Positions 1 through 9,753 of a DNA stretch of 13,635 nt are shown one piece after another. The translations under genes and the position numbers were made by a program. Position 1 is the stretch's first letter; every line of letters begins with the position of its first letter. This DNA is from Fragilaria radians (lineage: Eukaryota; Bacillariophyta; Fragilariophyceae; Fragilariales; Fragilariaceae): the NCBI GenBank assembly GCA_900642245.1, contig CAAAJI010000393.1, forward strand, positions 25,902 to 39,536, written 5' to 3'. The notes beneath the pieces are model-generated. The model ran no database searches. It worked only from the letters and a program-made list of their open reading frames with translations, and was not told the origin of the DNA.

Positions 1-191
1 GTTGAAAAGTTTGGACACACTTATAACAAGAGCTGAACAAGATCAACAGCAATGAAAACACCAGTCGATAGTACTAAAGAGAATATTCATATGTTGGAAT
101 GACTGCAACGAAAAATCAAAATATTTATATTTCATTCAATTTATCAAATAACGATGACATCTATCAATCAAGTATTGATTTCGATTTTCGC
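1..191. other. 3' flank of the lipase gene, no gene seen
   Basis: This AT-rich stretch lies downstream of the stop codon of the minus-strand lipase. It should hold that gene's 3' untranslated region. I see no canonical AATAAA signal that I would commit to, and no other coding frame or RNA gene. Confidence 0.5.
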
Positions 192-1980
192 TTAGTAAGT
201 TTCAGGATTTTTCTCGACAAGATACTGTAGGGCTCCTTCATAGGAAGTCAAAGAGTGATCATTCAGATAGTTTGCCGATAAGGGAATCTCAAGCCCCGTC
301 ACTTTTCGAGGGTCACAAAATTTTGCATTGAATTTTCCATTGTCCACTTTTTTCGTCCAAACGATGGTACATGCTGGAACGAAAAGTATCGGTGATCCCG
401 GAATAGGAATAACTGTGTTCATAGTATTTGGATAGACTATACCTATACGTTTCAATGCCTTGAATGCGTTTTGCAGTGGTAATTTTGTTGGTGATGACAT
501 CTCCTCCATCATCCATTGCAATTTCGATACCAGTCGTCGTACATGACTTAATGATAGGAATGGAATTCCATCATTACCATGAATATACGCTGTTGTGTGT
601 TTCACAGCGTCAGGGACCAGTTCTGGAGAAGTAAAGACAGGAGGACACCCAAAGGCAAAACACTGGACGTTTCTTCCCAATACTCGTTTTCGACCACGCT
701 GATGACAAAGGATACTCACAAGACATGCGACGCCAGCACCTAAACTATGACCAGTCAATGTTAAGGAATAATCCTCATTTTGTTGAAGTGCATTGACGAC
801 ATATGGTCCAGCCACCTCCCATGTTCTCTCTGCCATGTCAACCATTTTATGGTGAGCTTCACCTCCCGCGAAGGGTCCTACAATTTGTATCACAAACACA
901 ATGAATGAATAAATCAATGATAATCAAAAATATCATCGTTTTGAGTGTCATATAATCACTTACGAGTGTAGGCTGTTGCATCGACAACAAGATCACGTAG
1001 ACTGAAAGTTCCTCGTATAGCAAGAACAACCGCCTTTTTAGCATGATCCAATGCAATAATATGATGCAGATGCTGTCTATCAGTACCATGATAGTCGACA
1101 TCAAAACGAATAATGTCATTTTCTGGAATTTGAACATGATAACTGATTCGTTTGCGGGTTGTAGCAAAGAAGGAGGGAGATTCTGTTTCATTATTTACAT
1201 TATCAAGACTTAGATGCGTCGCCTGTAGAATTGGATCACCATATGTCGCTGTCGCAAAACGCATATACCTGTGTGTGTGTGTCAAAATGATACCAAATCA
1301 AATTATTTTCTGAGGACTTCTTCCTGCAAAAGCAATGTGACCATGCAAGTTCTTCACAAAGAAAAAAATCAATACAGATATAGTACCTATGTCATTACGT
1401 ACCGAAGTGCATCTTCCATAGGGGGTATAGAACTCCATCTTTGCTTCCGTTTCCAGGAAACTTGATTACGAATATCCTGACAAGAACGTTGATTCCTTTG
1501 TATTTGCCATACTTTCCGTAGTGATATCCAGAATTGACGATGCTGTACGACGGATAATAACTCGTTCGTTATACCCGTATCGTTCAAGTATGACTGTATG
1601 GATTCCATAGTTGGTCGTAATTCATGCCATCGGGAGCGTACGGACAAAATGTCGGACGAAAGACTCGACAGGATACCATACGTGGATAATAATCCTGCTA
1701 CATGTGGACGTACTGATCGACGAAGGATCGAAAGTAAGGAACAATTTTCGGATGGAGACCACCAATCGGCGTTCAATATTCGCGCACGATCATCTAACTG
1801 TTGTTGTTTTTGTTCTTGTTGTTGTTTTGTAGGAAGATCAGCGATTGTCTCTGGGAAACGAAGGGAATCAATAGCATGAACTTTTCGATGATTCCACCAA
1901 ATAGTGGATACGACATTGTCCGACCATACAAGAAAGTTGAAAAGTAGAATCCACCATTTTTTTCGACTCCAAGAATTCAT
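192..1980 (-). CDS. class 3 (diacylglycerol-lipase-like) serine lipase, three exons
   Basis: Predicted lipase that hydrolyses ester bonds of acylglycerols. Exons on the minus strand are 1980-1403, 1268-964 and 877-192; joined they give 522 residues with no internal stop. Residues about 10-28 are a hydrophobic segment after a basic start (SRKKWW), which suggests a signal anchor or signal peptide. Residues about 55-75 are Gln-rich (QQQEQKQQQ). The lipase core begins near residue 193 (LRYMRFATATYGDP) and includes AIRGTFSLRD near 277. The nucleophile elbow is GHSLG with Ser339. The acid is probably Asp397 in YIHGNDGIP, and the base His502 in NDHSLTSY. Order and spacing fit the lipase_3 family, and the AHHKM and GHSLGAGVA stretches resemble sn-1 DAG lipases. 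The triad is intact, so the enzyme is probably active. VPS37 lies upstream on the same strand; I see no functional link. Substrate is inferred from family only. Confidence 0.86.
878..963 (-). other. intron 2 of the lipase gene (86 nt)
   Basis: Read on the minus strand, the donor is GTAAGT and the acceptor ends TTGTAG. The exon before it ends one base into a codon (ACT C) and the next starts GA CCC TTC, giving Arg-Pro-Phe and keeping the conserved lipase block in frame. Confidence 0.85.
1269..1402 (-). other. intron 1 of the lipase gene (134 nt)
   Basis: On the minus strand the donor is GTACGT and the acceptor is CAG. A run of CA dinucleotides sits directly against the acceptor. Splicing joins CG to G TAT ATG, giving LRYMRFA, the expected start of the lipase core. 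Confidence 0.85.
1271..1282. repeat. (GT)6 microsatellite abutting a splice acceptor
   Basis: Six GT units on the plus strand read as CA repeats on the coding strand, immediately before the intron 1 AG. It takes the place where a polypyrimidine tract would normally be. Confidence 0.8.
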
Positions 1981-2316
1981 TGTGGCGGATAGGAAACTAC
2001 AGTATTTTGACAGAACAAAAAAAAATCAGCCCCTCACTATCTAATTGCACTGTACAGAAAATTACGGTGGTGGGAATTAGTCTAGAAAAAATTCCAAGCG
2101 TTAATTTTTGCAGCCTGTGTGTGACACATATTTGATAGATATTGATGTTAACAAATTGTGTTACATATGGTATTTTACTCCATGCAATAGTGCTGACAAG
2201 ATTATTCAATAAAGTGATTTATAATTAAAATTAGACCCTTCCATTCAATCCAAATATTATTGAAGGTTTCAAACCGTGAGTAGTTACAATGCAATATCAA
2301 CAACAATAGCTCCCAA
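1981..2316. other. intergenic region between VPS37 and lipase
   Basis: It must hold the VPS37 3' end and the lipase promoter, since both genes are read from right to left. It is AT-rich. I see no conserved coding frame, RNA gene or clear TATA or poly(A) motif. Confidence 0.5.
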
Positions 2317-3797
2317 TCACCAGGAAGGAGCATTCACTACAGTCAGATGATGTAATCGTTCCAATTTTGCAGCCCGTTGATGCATTGCCAGTCGCATCTT
2401 AATAAACGTATTTGTAAATTCCGATACGGATATAGGTTTGGCCGATGGTACTTCCTCATCATTGGATTCAACCCACTGTGTGGCATATGCTTCACTTTCA
2501 TCGAATGCCTTCTTACGTTCCTTCTTTAATGCATGCTTTATGGATTGAACCTCTTGTTGCTGTTGATGATACATGGAAGAAGACGACATTCTCACACCAA
2601 AGGCATCCTGTTGCATCGATAATTCATCAAATTTCATTAGTTTCTGGACTAAACTTTCTTTTAGATCTTGTACACGTATAATCAACTCTTTGCTTTCTTC
2701 TTCTTTTTCCAATAATTCTTTGGCTAATGCGACATTGTCTTCCAATTGTACTAAAGCGTTACGACGTATCGTCGCTAATTCAGGAAACACCTCAGTTGTT
2801 TCTGCCAATCGTTCCAAGGCTGTCTGATCCGTCAATAGAGTCTGAAGTTCGTCAAAGGACAAATCTTCCAAGACATCTGTATATTCAGTCGGAATAGTGG
2901 GCATAGTTACAGCTGATACGGATGCCTCTGTATGAACCCAGGAATCGTAATTTGGAGGTGGGCTACAATCTCTTTTCTGTATATGTGATAATTGGATATG
3001 ATTTTCTTGAAAATTGTGATTTGTGTGGTTAGTCATCATCGCTTCGGCATCATTAGATTTTCTTACTTGGTGTGTAGGCTGTGAAGGTTGGGAAGGAAAT
3101 TTGGCTTGAATTCGTGCGAGATCAGGATTGGTGATTTCGATGATTTGAGGGGGATTTAATTGTAAATGTTGTACAATATCCTGAACTGCCGATCCCAACA
3201 AAAGGCTGCACTGATTCCATTCCCAATCCGATTGAAGAGGAGAATATCCAATAAGTTTCATCCGGGCGTCGAACCAGTCATGAGTAGCACGAACACCGAC
3301 TAACGACATTTGCGGCAAAATTCCTCCGCGGAACAACGAAACTTTCTCCCCCTCCAGCGGTACATAAACACGAAGAATCAAAGTTTGTCCTTTCGTAGTC
3401 TGAAAGACAGTATCATATGTGGTGTCATCTGTTATCCAAAATTAGAAAGATGTACAGATAAACTTCTTTGGATGAAAATGAATGAATTAAACTTAAACTT
3501 ACCTTGCGATATTTTTCGAGTACTTCGTCTAAGAGTAGGTTCCTGACAATAAGAATCAAGATGCTGTTGACGAGTGTACGTCGCTTGTTGAATTGCATTA
3601 GCTGTACTTGATTGACGATTTACGTCTGGTACCGTCGAAGTCACAGTACCCTGCTGCTTGAACGCGGGTTTGGGAGTCGTTTCGGTCCTTGAATTCAATG
3701 TTGATGTACTCGTTCCAATCAGAATGCCATTATGAGATAACGGAACTTGATTAGGGTAGCGAACATTGTCTTTGCGTACAGAGGACCAGGAGAACAT
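2317..3797 (-). CDS. VPS37: VPS37-like ESCRT-I subunit (UEV-like region plus Mod_r domain), two exons
   Basis: Subunit of ESCRT-I, the cytosolic complex that binds ubiquitinated cargo on endosomes and helps form multivesicular bodies. Exons on the minus strand are 3797-3503 and 3428-2317; joined they give 468 residues. Residues 1-98 are Ser/Thr/Gln-rich and probably disordered. Residues about 99-200 resemble a UEV fold as in VPS37A-type proteins: TYDTVFQTTKGQTLILRVY, a proline-poor ILPQMSLVGV strand, THDWFD, a tryptophan-rich WEWNQCSLL helix, and a closing NPPQI. A variable His/Asn/Gln-rich linker follows. Residues about 284-456 match Mod_r: LEDLSFDELQTLL, a long charged coiled coil (LAKELLEKEEESKELI), then a C-terminal FIKMRLAMHQRAAKLERL, which is the family's terminal helix. 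The family call is firm. The UEV-like part is weaker and rests on pattern. It would be expected to pair with VPS23/TSG101 and VPS28 encoded elsewhere. Confidence 0.85.
3429..3502 (-). other. intron of the VPS37 gene (74 nt)
   Basis: On the minus strand the donor is GTAAGT after CAAG, and the acceptor is AACAG. Exon 1 ends one base into a codon, completed by AT from exon 2 to give Asp, so KISQ joins to DDTTYDTVF without a stop. Confidence 0.85.
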
Positions 3798-4232
3798 TTT
3801 GAATTAAGGCGGTGTTTCCAATACGTTTACTTGCGATGAGGCGAAACGAATAAATGCCTACATGACTCGGAAACATAGATATCCGGGTCATTTTCAATCA
3901 AATCGAATTCCAAGACTGACTTTTGAGCAAGGAACAAACGAAATTATTCTGGCATCAAAAAGTGTAGTACGCTGAGAACAATCCATTACGACTCAACTCA
4001 GACTAAGAGCTTTAATCATTGTACAAATAAAGTCCTAGGACAAGACGTTTTTTGTTGCTGTATACATATGAAGAAATGAAATACTGTAGCTGCAGAGAAT
4101 CATTATATTTTATATATTGAAAAGTATATTTGTGCTTCAATTCTGAGTTTCTCTCACTGTAAGTCTGGAAATATTACACATGGTAACTAATTGGAAAAGC
4201 AAACTAGATCACATATAGATTTCACAAGAGAA

Positions 4233-4251
4233 CATTATTTAGAAAATAATG
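4233..4251. repeat. short perfect inverted repeat (8-bp arms, 3-nt loop)
   Basis: CATTATTT and AAATAATG flank AGA. It could fold as a hairpin in either strand, but there is no T-run or gene end beside it, so I assign no role. Confidence 0.6.
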
Positions 4252-4856
4252 CTCATGACAATTAAACGAGAGTGAAAAAGGTTCTTTAGTTCTGGATAAA
4301 ATTCTAAATCAATGCATAATTTGTTTCCTAACATCAAATATCATACTTGTTCAAAAGAAATAACAAGATAGATGAAAAACTGCCTGGCAATCATAGAACG
4401 AAGTTTCTATGCAGAGAGATATGCTTAGAGAAAATCCCCCCAAGCAGGTTACCTGTGCTCAAAGTCTTTAATGAGGAGATGCATGGGACCAACCTTGACT
4501 GAAGGAAGATAATCTTCAACACAATATGTTGTAAGCAATAACAAGTTAATAAATATTAAACTAAAGAGATGTGTGTGTGCACTGGTATATGGAGACCTCT
4601 TGTGCCGTTAGTGCATAGTAAATAGTAGTATAATTATAATGTTCGTGTAATTACGTATCTAGCTATGGATAGTTCCCATTAAAATATCCTATTAAATATT
4701 GACCACAAGTTTAACTATGGTACATGGTTCATTTGCTACACTTAGTGAAGATCAAGTATTGTTTACAAATGGAAAGTATCACTAAACAATCCACCACCGG
4801 ATCCAATCTAGGACAGCTGAAATAATGATCTACATAAAGGTCTAAATGAGGCGTTA

Positions 4857-5071
4857 GCTCTCTAATAACAAAGAGTCTAAGAAATAAACTAAATTATCCT
4901 TATTTTCCACCAACTTTTCATTTTGAAGAAGTTGAAGAGGCTTGCCTAAACAGTTGGGAAGAAGCATTAGAACAAGATCTAATTCTTCAAGAGCATTCAT
5001 AAACCTCTCCTCGAGATGGTCAAGAAGTTCTCCTTGAGAGAATTTCTAAACTACACAAGACTCAAGAATAA
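4857..5071 (+). pseudogene. possible decayed coding remnant, family unknown
   Basis: One plus-strand frame is open from about 4857 to a TAA just after 5000, and again to a TAA at about 5071. The residues look like real protein (PTFHFEEVEEACLNSWEEA, then EQDLILQEHS, a stop, then DGQEVLLERISKLHKTQE), with acidic amphipathic composition unlike the AT-rich noise around it. There is no start codon in context and no family I recognise. Chance cannot be excluded. Confidence 0.2.
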
Positions 5072-5348
5072 ATAGAATTCTAAAATAGCTAATAATTTAT
5101 CTTTGTGTTATTTCTATATATCACCATAGAGCAGCATATGAATGGGCAAAATCATACGTATGAGGGGAAATGCAGGCAGGAAAAGCTGGTACTGTAAGAA
5201 ATAATCAGAAATTGTCACAAGTGTCTTGTCATTGGTTATGCTAAAGTATAAAGTGATATTCTACCAATGAGGGAAACCGAATAAGAAAAAGTGATGCACC
5301 ACATAGCACTTGATAGCATAACAATGCTCTAATCTTGGAAAACTGATA

Positions 5349-5366
5349 ATATATATATATATATAT
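5349..5366. repeat. (AT)9 dinucleotide repeat
   Basis: Nine uninterrupted AT units inside the gene-free region. It is a simple microsatellite with no evident function. Confidence 0.9.
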
Positions 5367-6838
5367 CATACATGATTTCCTTTGAAATCTTGAATCGAAG
5401 CTACCTAATTACCGCTTTTATTGATTTGAATACAACCAAAAGTGAATTAGAGACTTTATTGTGATATCTTGAAATGACACTCTAGAATTGGGTTCCTTAT
5501 TTCAGATTCTTTAGAAAGCATGAAAGTGGCTTGATTTTATGACTGAGCTGGGTCCATTTGTACCTACGATACGCTGAAAGCGAGACTACTTGTAAAGAAA
5601 CCTAGAGGTAGCAGGATTTAGATTTTGAGGTTCCTATATTAATTTTCAGGTTCTTGGTTTAATTCATTTAGATCATTAGAAATGTGAAATGAGTGAGAAC
5701 CTTGAAGTTAGTTACAAAGTCTCCTCCCAAAGATTTTGCATATACTTTGTTCTTTTCATTTTAATCACTTGTAATTTAGTGTAGTGGTTCTTGTTCCAGA
5801 ATCAAAAGAGATTGTTGGAGGTCATTGACTTAACCTATTCATTGAATTATTTCATAGAATTTCACTGATACCATGTCTTATCTTGCTAGTAGGACTATCT
5901 AGTGCATTTTTGTCCCTCACGGCTTACTCATCAGATAACTTTTGCTACGTCGGAACCGCTTCTGCAATATTTTTCAGCATCATTATTAGATATGGAAAGA
6001 GAACTGCTCAGTACTACCCATCATTTTACATTCCCCCGCTTGGCTCACTTGATCTTCCATTCTACCTATTCCCACCAATCACGACAAATTTAGTATTTCT
6101 AGGTTGCCCCGTACTTCCTTGTGAAATTTATCTTTAATCTCTTGGTCATGGTAGCTATATGTATTCTTTGTGACTATTTCTGCCACAAATCCTTGAATAT
6201 ATAACTGTGCAGGTATACCTAGAAGGATGATCAACCACAGGAAAACCTTAATTGGTCTCTTTCTGTTTATTTAAGCGTAAATTAAAAACATCTTTTCTGG
6301 TTTGTCATGATTACTCTTGTATCACCCAAAGAGCGGTCAGCCAATTTGATGTACTTGATGCCAACATTGCTGCTGTTCAAGCAACTTAATCATATATTGT
6401 GCCTCTTGTCTGTAGTAACACATTTGTTCCTATGTTATAAAAGGATATAGCGTAACAAAATGAGATAGATACGCTAACAAACTGATAGGGTTTGAACTAC
6501 GTTTGGCTAAAATGTTATATTGAACTCAAATTATGCTCGGCTTCAACTTTTCTTATTGGCTGAAACTTTCTTTGCTTAGAAAGAGAAGCCATCATTGGTA
6601 ATTCAAATGTCAAAAGAAATTTCGCCATTTTACAGCGAGATTACAACAACATCCACAGGATGATGTAATTGTATGGACAACCTCGCAGGATTCCGTATTT
6701 GCTAAATCCTCCTGTTCCCACTTTCGAAGGAATTCTCAGTCTAAAAAGTACCAGTGACAGTAGATTTGTTCTAGTTTTATTCACGTCAGTAGCATCGGAT
6801 TGGTTTTACAGCTTTTCAAAAAACGTCGTTCGAGGACA

Positions 6839-9604
6839 ATGACCAACAAAATGGCAGAACCGCCGGAATCGCCATCGTTGTCGAAAGAATTTCCTTCCAC
6901 TTCATCGATACAATGCGCAATCTACCCTGTACCCCCATCGTTTGCATGCATAATGGAGGCAGCTATAGGAAGCGATTGTAATGCACAAGTTTGTGAGGCT
7001 GCATCCTCATTCCAAATAGAAAAGGAAACGCAAGAAATCGCAGTAGCACAACTTTTGAAGAATGCTTGGTCAGCTTTGGATAGAATGTACTTTCAAACAA
7101 AGTCTTCTATCCGTCAGGCTACTTGGTTTGCGCATCGAATGTGTGTCCGAATAAGCATAATTCCTGTCCACACAATTGAAACTCAGAATCAAAAAGGTGA
7201 CACGTGTCAAATGTTTCACAATGCCATATCTGTTACAGATTGCGGCGTCGGTATGACGCGCTCGGACCTGATTAATTCCTTGGGAATTGGAAGGACAAGT
7301 CGTCGTGTCAATGGCCATAGGACGGCGTTTGTTAGGGAATCGAAAAATTTCGAAGGACGACACGACGTGCGGTCTTGATTGCAATGAAGAATCATCGCAC
7401 CAAGAGGAACTAAGTCAAGTCGTAAGCGAAAGAATTGATTGTGTAGAAGAATCAGTCGAAACTTCGGAAACAGAAGAAGATTTTCATGACGATCATGATT
7501 ACGAAAATTCAGATGATGTCGAGGATGAAACTGATAGGGAAGATAACGACGGTAACACCAGTGACGAATGCTTGGAAAGTTCAGATATGATAATTATTCC
7601 TTGTAGGGAGACTGACATCGGAGGTTTCTTCGCAGCATTTTGCGCCTTGGGAGTCGGAGTGACTATTGGTACAAAGGTGAGAATTGCAATGCTACAGTTT
7701 AAATCCGAATTTATCATACCAATTGCAAGACGTATTTTCTTACATTTTCTTCGGCTTTTCTGAATGCTCTTCCCTCTTGGATTCTCTGATAGTCCAAATT
7801 TGATGATTATTATGAGTTTTCTTACGGTAGGACACCCGAAAACCCGAATGGCTCATATACGCATTTCACTATTCGTCGTCCTATGGATGAAGGTGTTATT
7901 CCATCCGTAGATACGGGCTATACGTCCTTTTCTGACGTTCGTGGAGAGTCTGGTACACGAGTTACTATCTTTGGGACCTTTGATGAAAGCCAAATTCGAT
8001 CGATTGTTATGCAACATATGGCTACATCGCATTACAGGGTAGCTTTTGCAGGGGACAATCTCGAGGAAGAGGCATCTATGATTGCGGCGTCTAAGGTTGA
8101 ACAAGACGCCATCAAGCAGTTGGAATTAGATTCTAACTCCAGTTACAAAATGGAAGAAGATGGAGTGTTTGATCCTGATGTGAGACAATCGTCCGTTTCT
8201 GTCTCAGAACGTGCTAAATATATTCCACTTCGCTTAACTTTGGGGGAGCGAAAAATGTTACGTCTAGTTGAAGCAACTATGACTTGTTGTGATTATACAT
8301 CGGCGGTAGATGACATCGGGGCTACAGGTCTAAAACGTGCTCGTAGAACTCACATTCAACTTCAAGGTATTGTGGCGTTGTTGCAAGGGCTAGTTACAGC
8401 TTGTGACTACACATCAGGCCAAAAGCTAACTATGGGCGATGAAGAACTTGAAAAATATCAATCTTTCTTTCAGAATCTTTTGGAAATAGCCCGTCGTCAT
8501 AAAATCATGAATCCAGAAAAAATGAGAACTGAGTACGGGAAGCTCATCTACTTGCTTCAGGATGCTGCTTCACCGTCGGTTCAACCGCATTTGGGATTAT
8601 CAATCGTTCAACCCATTGTTACAGTCTATGATTTTCTTAACGAGCGTGGTGGTATTAGTATGCTACAAGATAAGTTGATTGAAATAGCCACGCGTGAAGT
8701 TACTGGTCGCCGGAAAACGAGACCACAAATTCGAGCGGAAATCGCAAGAAAAGAAAAGGCAGTAGCGACTCTGAAGGCGAAGTATCGGACAAGTCATCTC
8801 AGCGAAGAAGATATTCATTTGGCTCTATACTCAATAGGGGACAATGACTCTTTCTTGAACTCTAATCGAGTTCCTATAGACACAATGATAGAATATCTCC
8901 AGACATATTTTTCGCCAAACAAAGTTGAGGAAGGCTACTCTTTGAATATTTTAACGGGAGAGAACGGGGCTCGATTGTCGCATAGTCATGAACGGCAATA
9001 TTACTATGCACTTCAAAGTTTAACACTATGGCGTGACATTATTGGCGACATGTTCCGGCTGTGGTATCTAGCGGAAGAAGATTTGCTGAGTGAGAGTGTC
9101 ACGTATGAACTGCAAGATACGGGTCAAGGGTGGCATCGCGTACAGCCGTCTCCTAGAACCTACAGAGCGATGCAACAAATCATTTACAACTTACAGCATA
9201 CGAAGATATATCAATGGATCGGATCATCCATGGTACACATGGGCGATCACAACGTGCCGAACGCTCTAAGCTTCATTGACAAGTATACACAAGTGCCTCG
9301 TATCCTCGGCCCTATTGTGCTATGCCTAGAGAACGTGGAAAAAATGTATGAGGAATCTCAGGATATTACTCAATTTGTGGATACCAATTTTGGTGGATTG
9401 GAAAAGCTTCGCAAAGATATTCTGCACGACTTTTTCCGATCAGCATTCGATGGAAGTGGGGCTGACAACTTTTATGATGCCGGATCATGCATTGATGGCC
9501 GTTTAACGAGTGCATGGAACTGGTGCTCTCAGCTCCCTAGAAAACCATATTACTGTATATTCAAGTTGACGGGATTTCAAGGCTTTGACGGAGATTTCAA
9601 GTGA
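6839..9604 (+). CDS. Hsp90/GHKL-like ATPase domain fused to DUF2009; one intron plus an unresolved frame change
   Basis: About 880 residues. The ATG at 6839 opens the frame of the first block; one at 6851 has an equally good context. Residues about 57-160 resemble the Hsp90 ATP-binding half: AVAQLLKNAWSALDRM (Asn75 present, but Gln71 where Hsp90 has catalytic Glu), then VTDCGVGMTRSDLINSLGIG (Asp134, the nucleotide-binding DxGxG). The frame then shifts by +1 somewhere in 7288-7378. A strongly acidic stretch follows (about 7377-7600), then DIGGFFAAFCALGVGVTIGT, aligned to the Hsp90 lid but without its GxGxxG glycines. After the intron come DDYYEF, NPNGSYTHFTI and GTRVTIFGTF, the closing strands. 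From about 8219 to the stop is a complete DUF2009 domain: KYIPLRLTLGERK, NPEKMRTEYGKLIY, GARLSHSHERQYYYALQSL, VPNALSFIDKYTQV, GSCIDGRLTSAWNWC. DUF2009 has no known function that I can state. The fusion seems real because the Hsp90 end and DUF2009 share one uninterrupted exon. Confidence 0.8.
7288..7378 (+). other. unresolved +1 frame change inside the Hsp90-like/DUF2009 gene
   Basis: The frame carrying DCGVGM and SLGIG runs to a TGA at 7376-7378. The frame carrying the acidic stretch and the lid block is open from 7272. The switch must fall in the overlap. Options seen: a one-base indel (sequencing or mutation); a 22-nt GT-AG piece at 7299-7320, of the right length modulo 3 but far shorter than the other introns; or translational +1 slippage at TCT-TGA-T (7373-7379), which looks like an antizyme-type shift site. 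Confidence 0.7.
7677..7792 (+). other. intron of the Hsp90-like/DUF2009 gene (116 nt)
   Basis: The donor is AAG|GTGAGA and the acceptor TCTGATAG follows a pyrimidine-rich stretch. Both sides are in phase 0. Splicing gives GTK-SKFDDYYEF-SYG, matching the Hsp90 segment between lid and the GSFT strand. Acceptors at 7816 and 7830 exist; the first is in frame but loses conserved residues, the second is out of frame. Confidence 0.8.
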
Positions 9605-9753
9605 ATCTAATTACTTTATATCAATCTTATTTCTGTTCATGCCAAGAAGTTAATGGTATCTAGCCAATGAAACATGATTGGAATCCAACCACATAAAAAA
9701 TATAGAAACAGAGTTCTATTAACTATGCTCGTTTTCCTGTAGATCCGAATAAG

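Larger units (their letters stand above)
3798..6838. other. AT-rich gene-free region (about 3 kb)
   Basis: By hand count several 60-base lines here are only about 23-33% G+C, clearly poorer than the flanking genes. No frame carries a recognisable domain. The open stretches at 5883-6137 lack conserved motifs and look like chance. Around 4850-5070 one plus frame reads as protein-like pieces broken by stops, which may be a decayed gene or element. A (AT)n tract lies at 5349-5366 and an 8-bp inverted repeat at 4233-4251. The left end should include the VPS37 promoter and the right end that of the gene starting at 6839. I found no paired long terminal repeats or tRNA. Confidence 0.55.

Noticed and set aside
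1598..1879. Plus-strand frames opposite lipase exon 1
   Set aside because: They are mirror frames of the Gln-rich lipase N-terminus, whose minus-strand frame joins in phase to the conserved lipase core.
5850..5880. Minus-strand TGGTATCAG right after an ACA end, like a copia primer-binding site next to an LTR
   Set aside because: Only about nine bases match, I found no second copy of the adjoining sequence to form an LTR pair, and no gag/pol motif follows on the minus strand.
5883..6137. Open frames of 63-84 codons with a hydrophobic look
   Set aside because: No motif, no good start context, overlapping frames in T-rich DNA, and no splice partner with recognisable protein.
7817..7831. Alternative acceptors at 7816 and 7830 for the Hsp90-like gene intron
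   Set aside because: The 7830 site is out of phase with the donor. The 7816 site is in phase but drops the DDYYEF segment that aligns with Hsp90.
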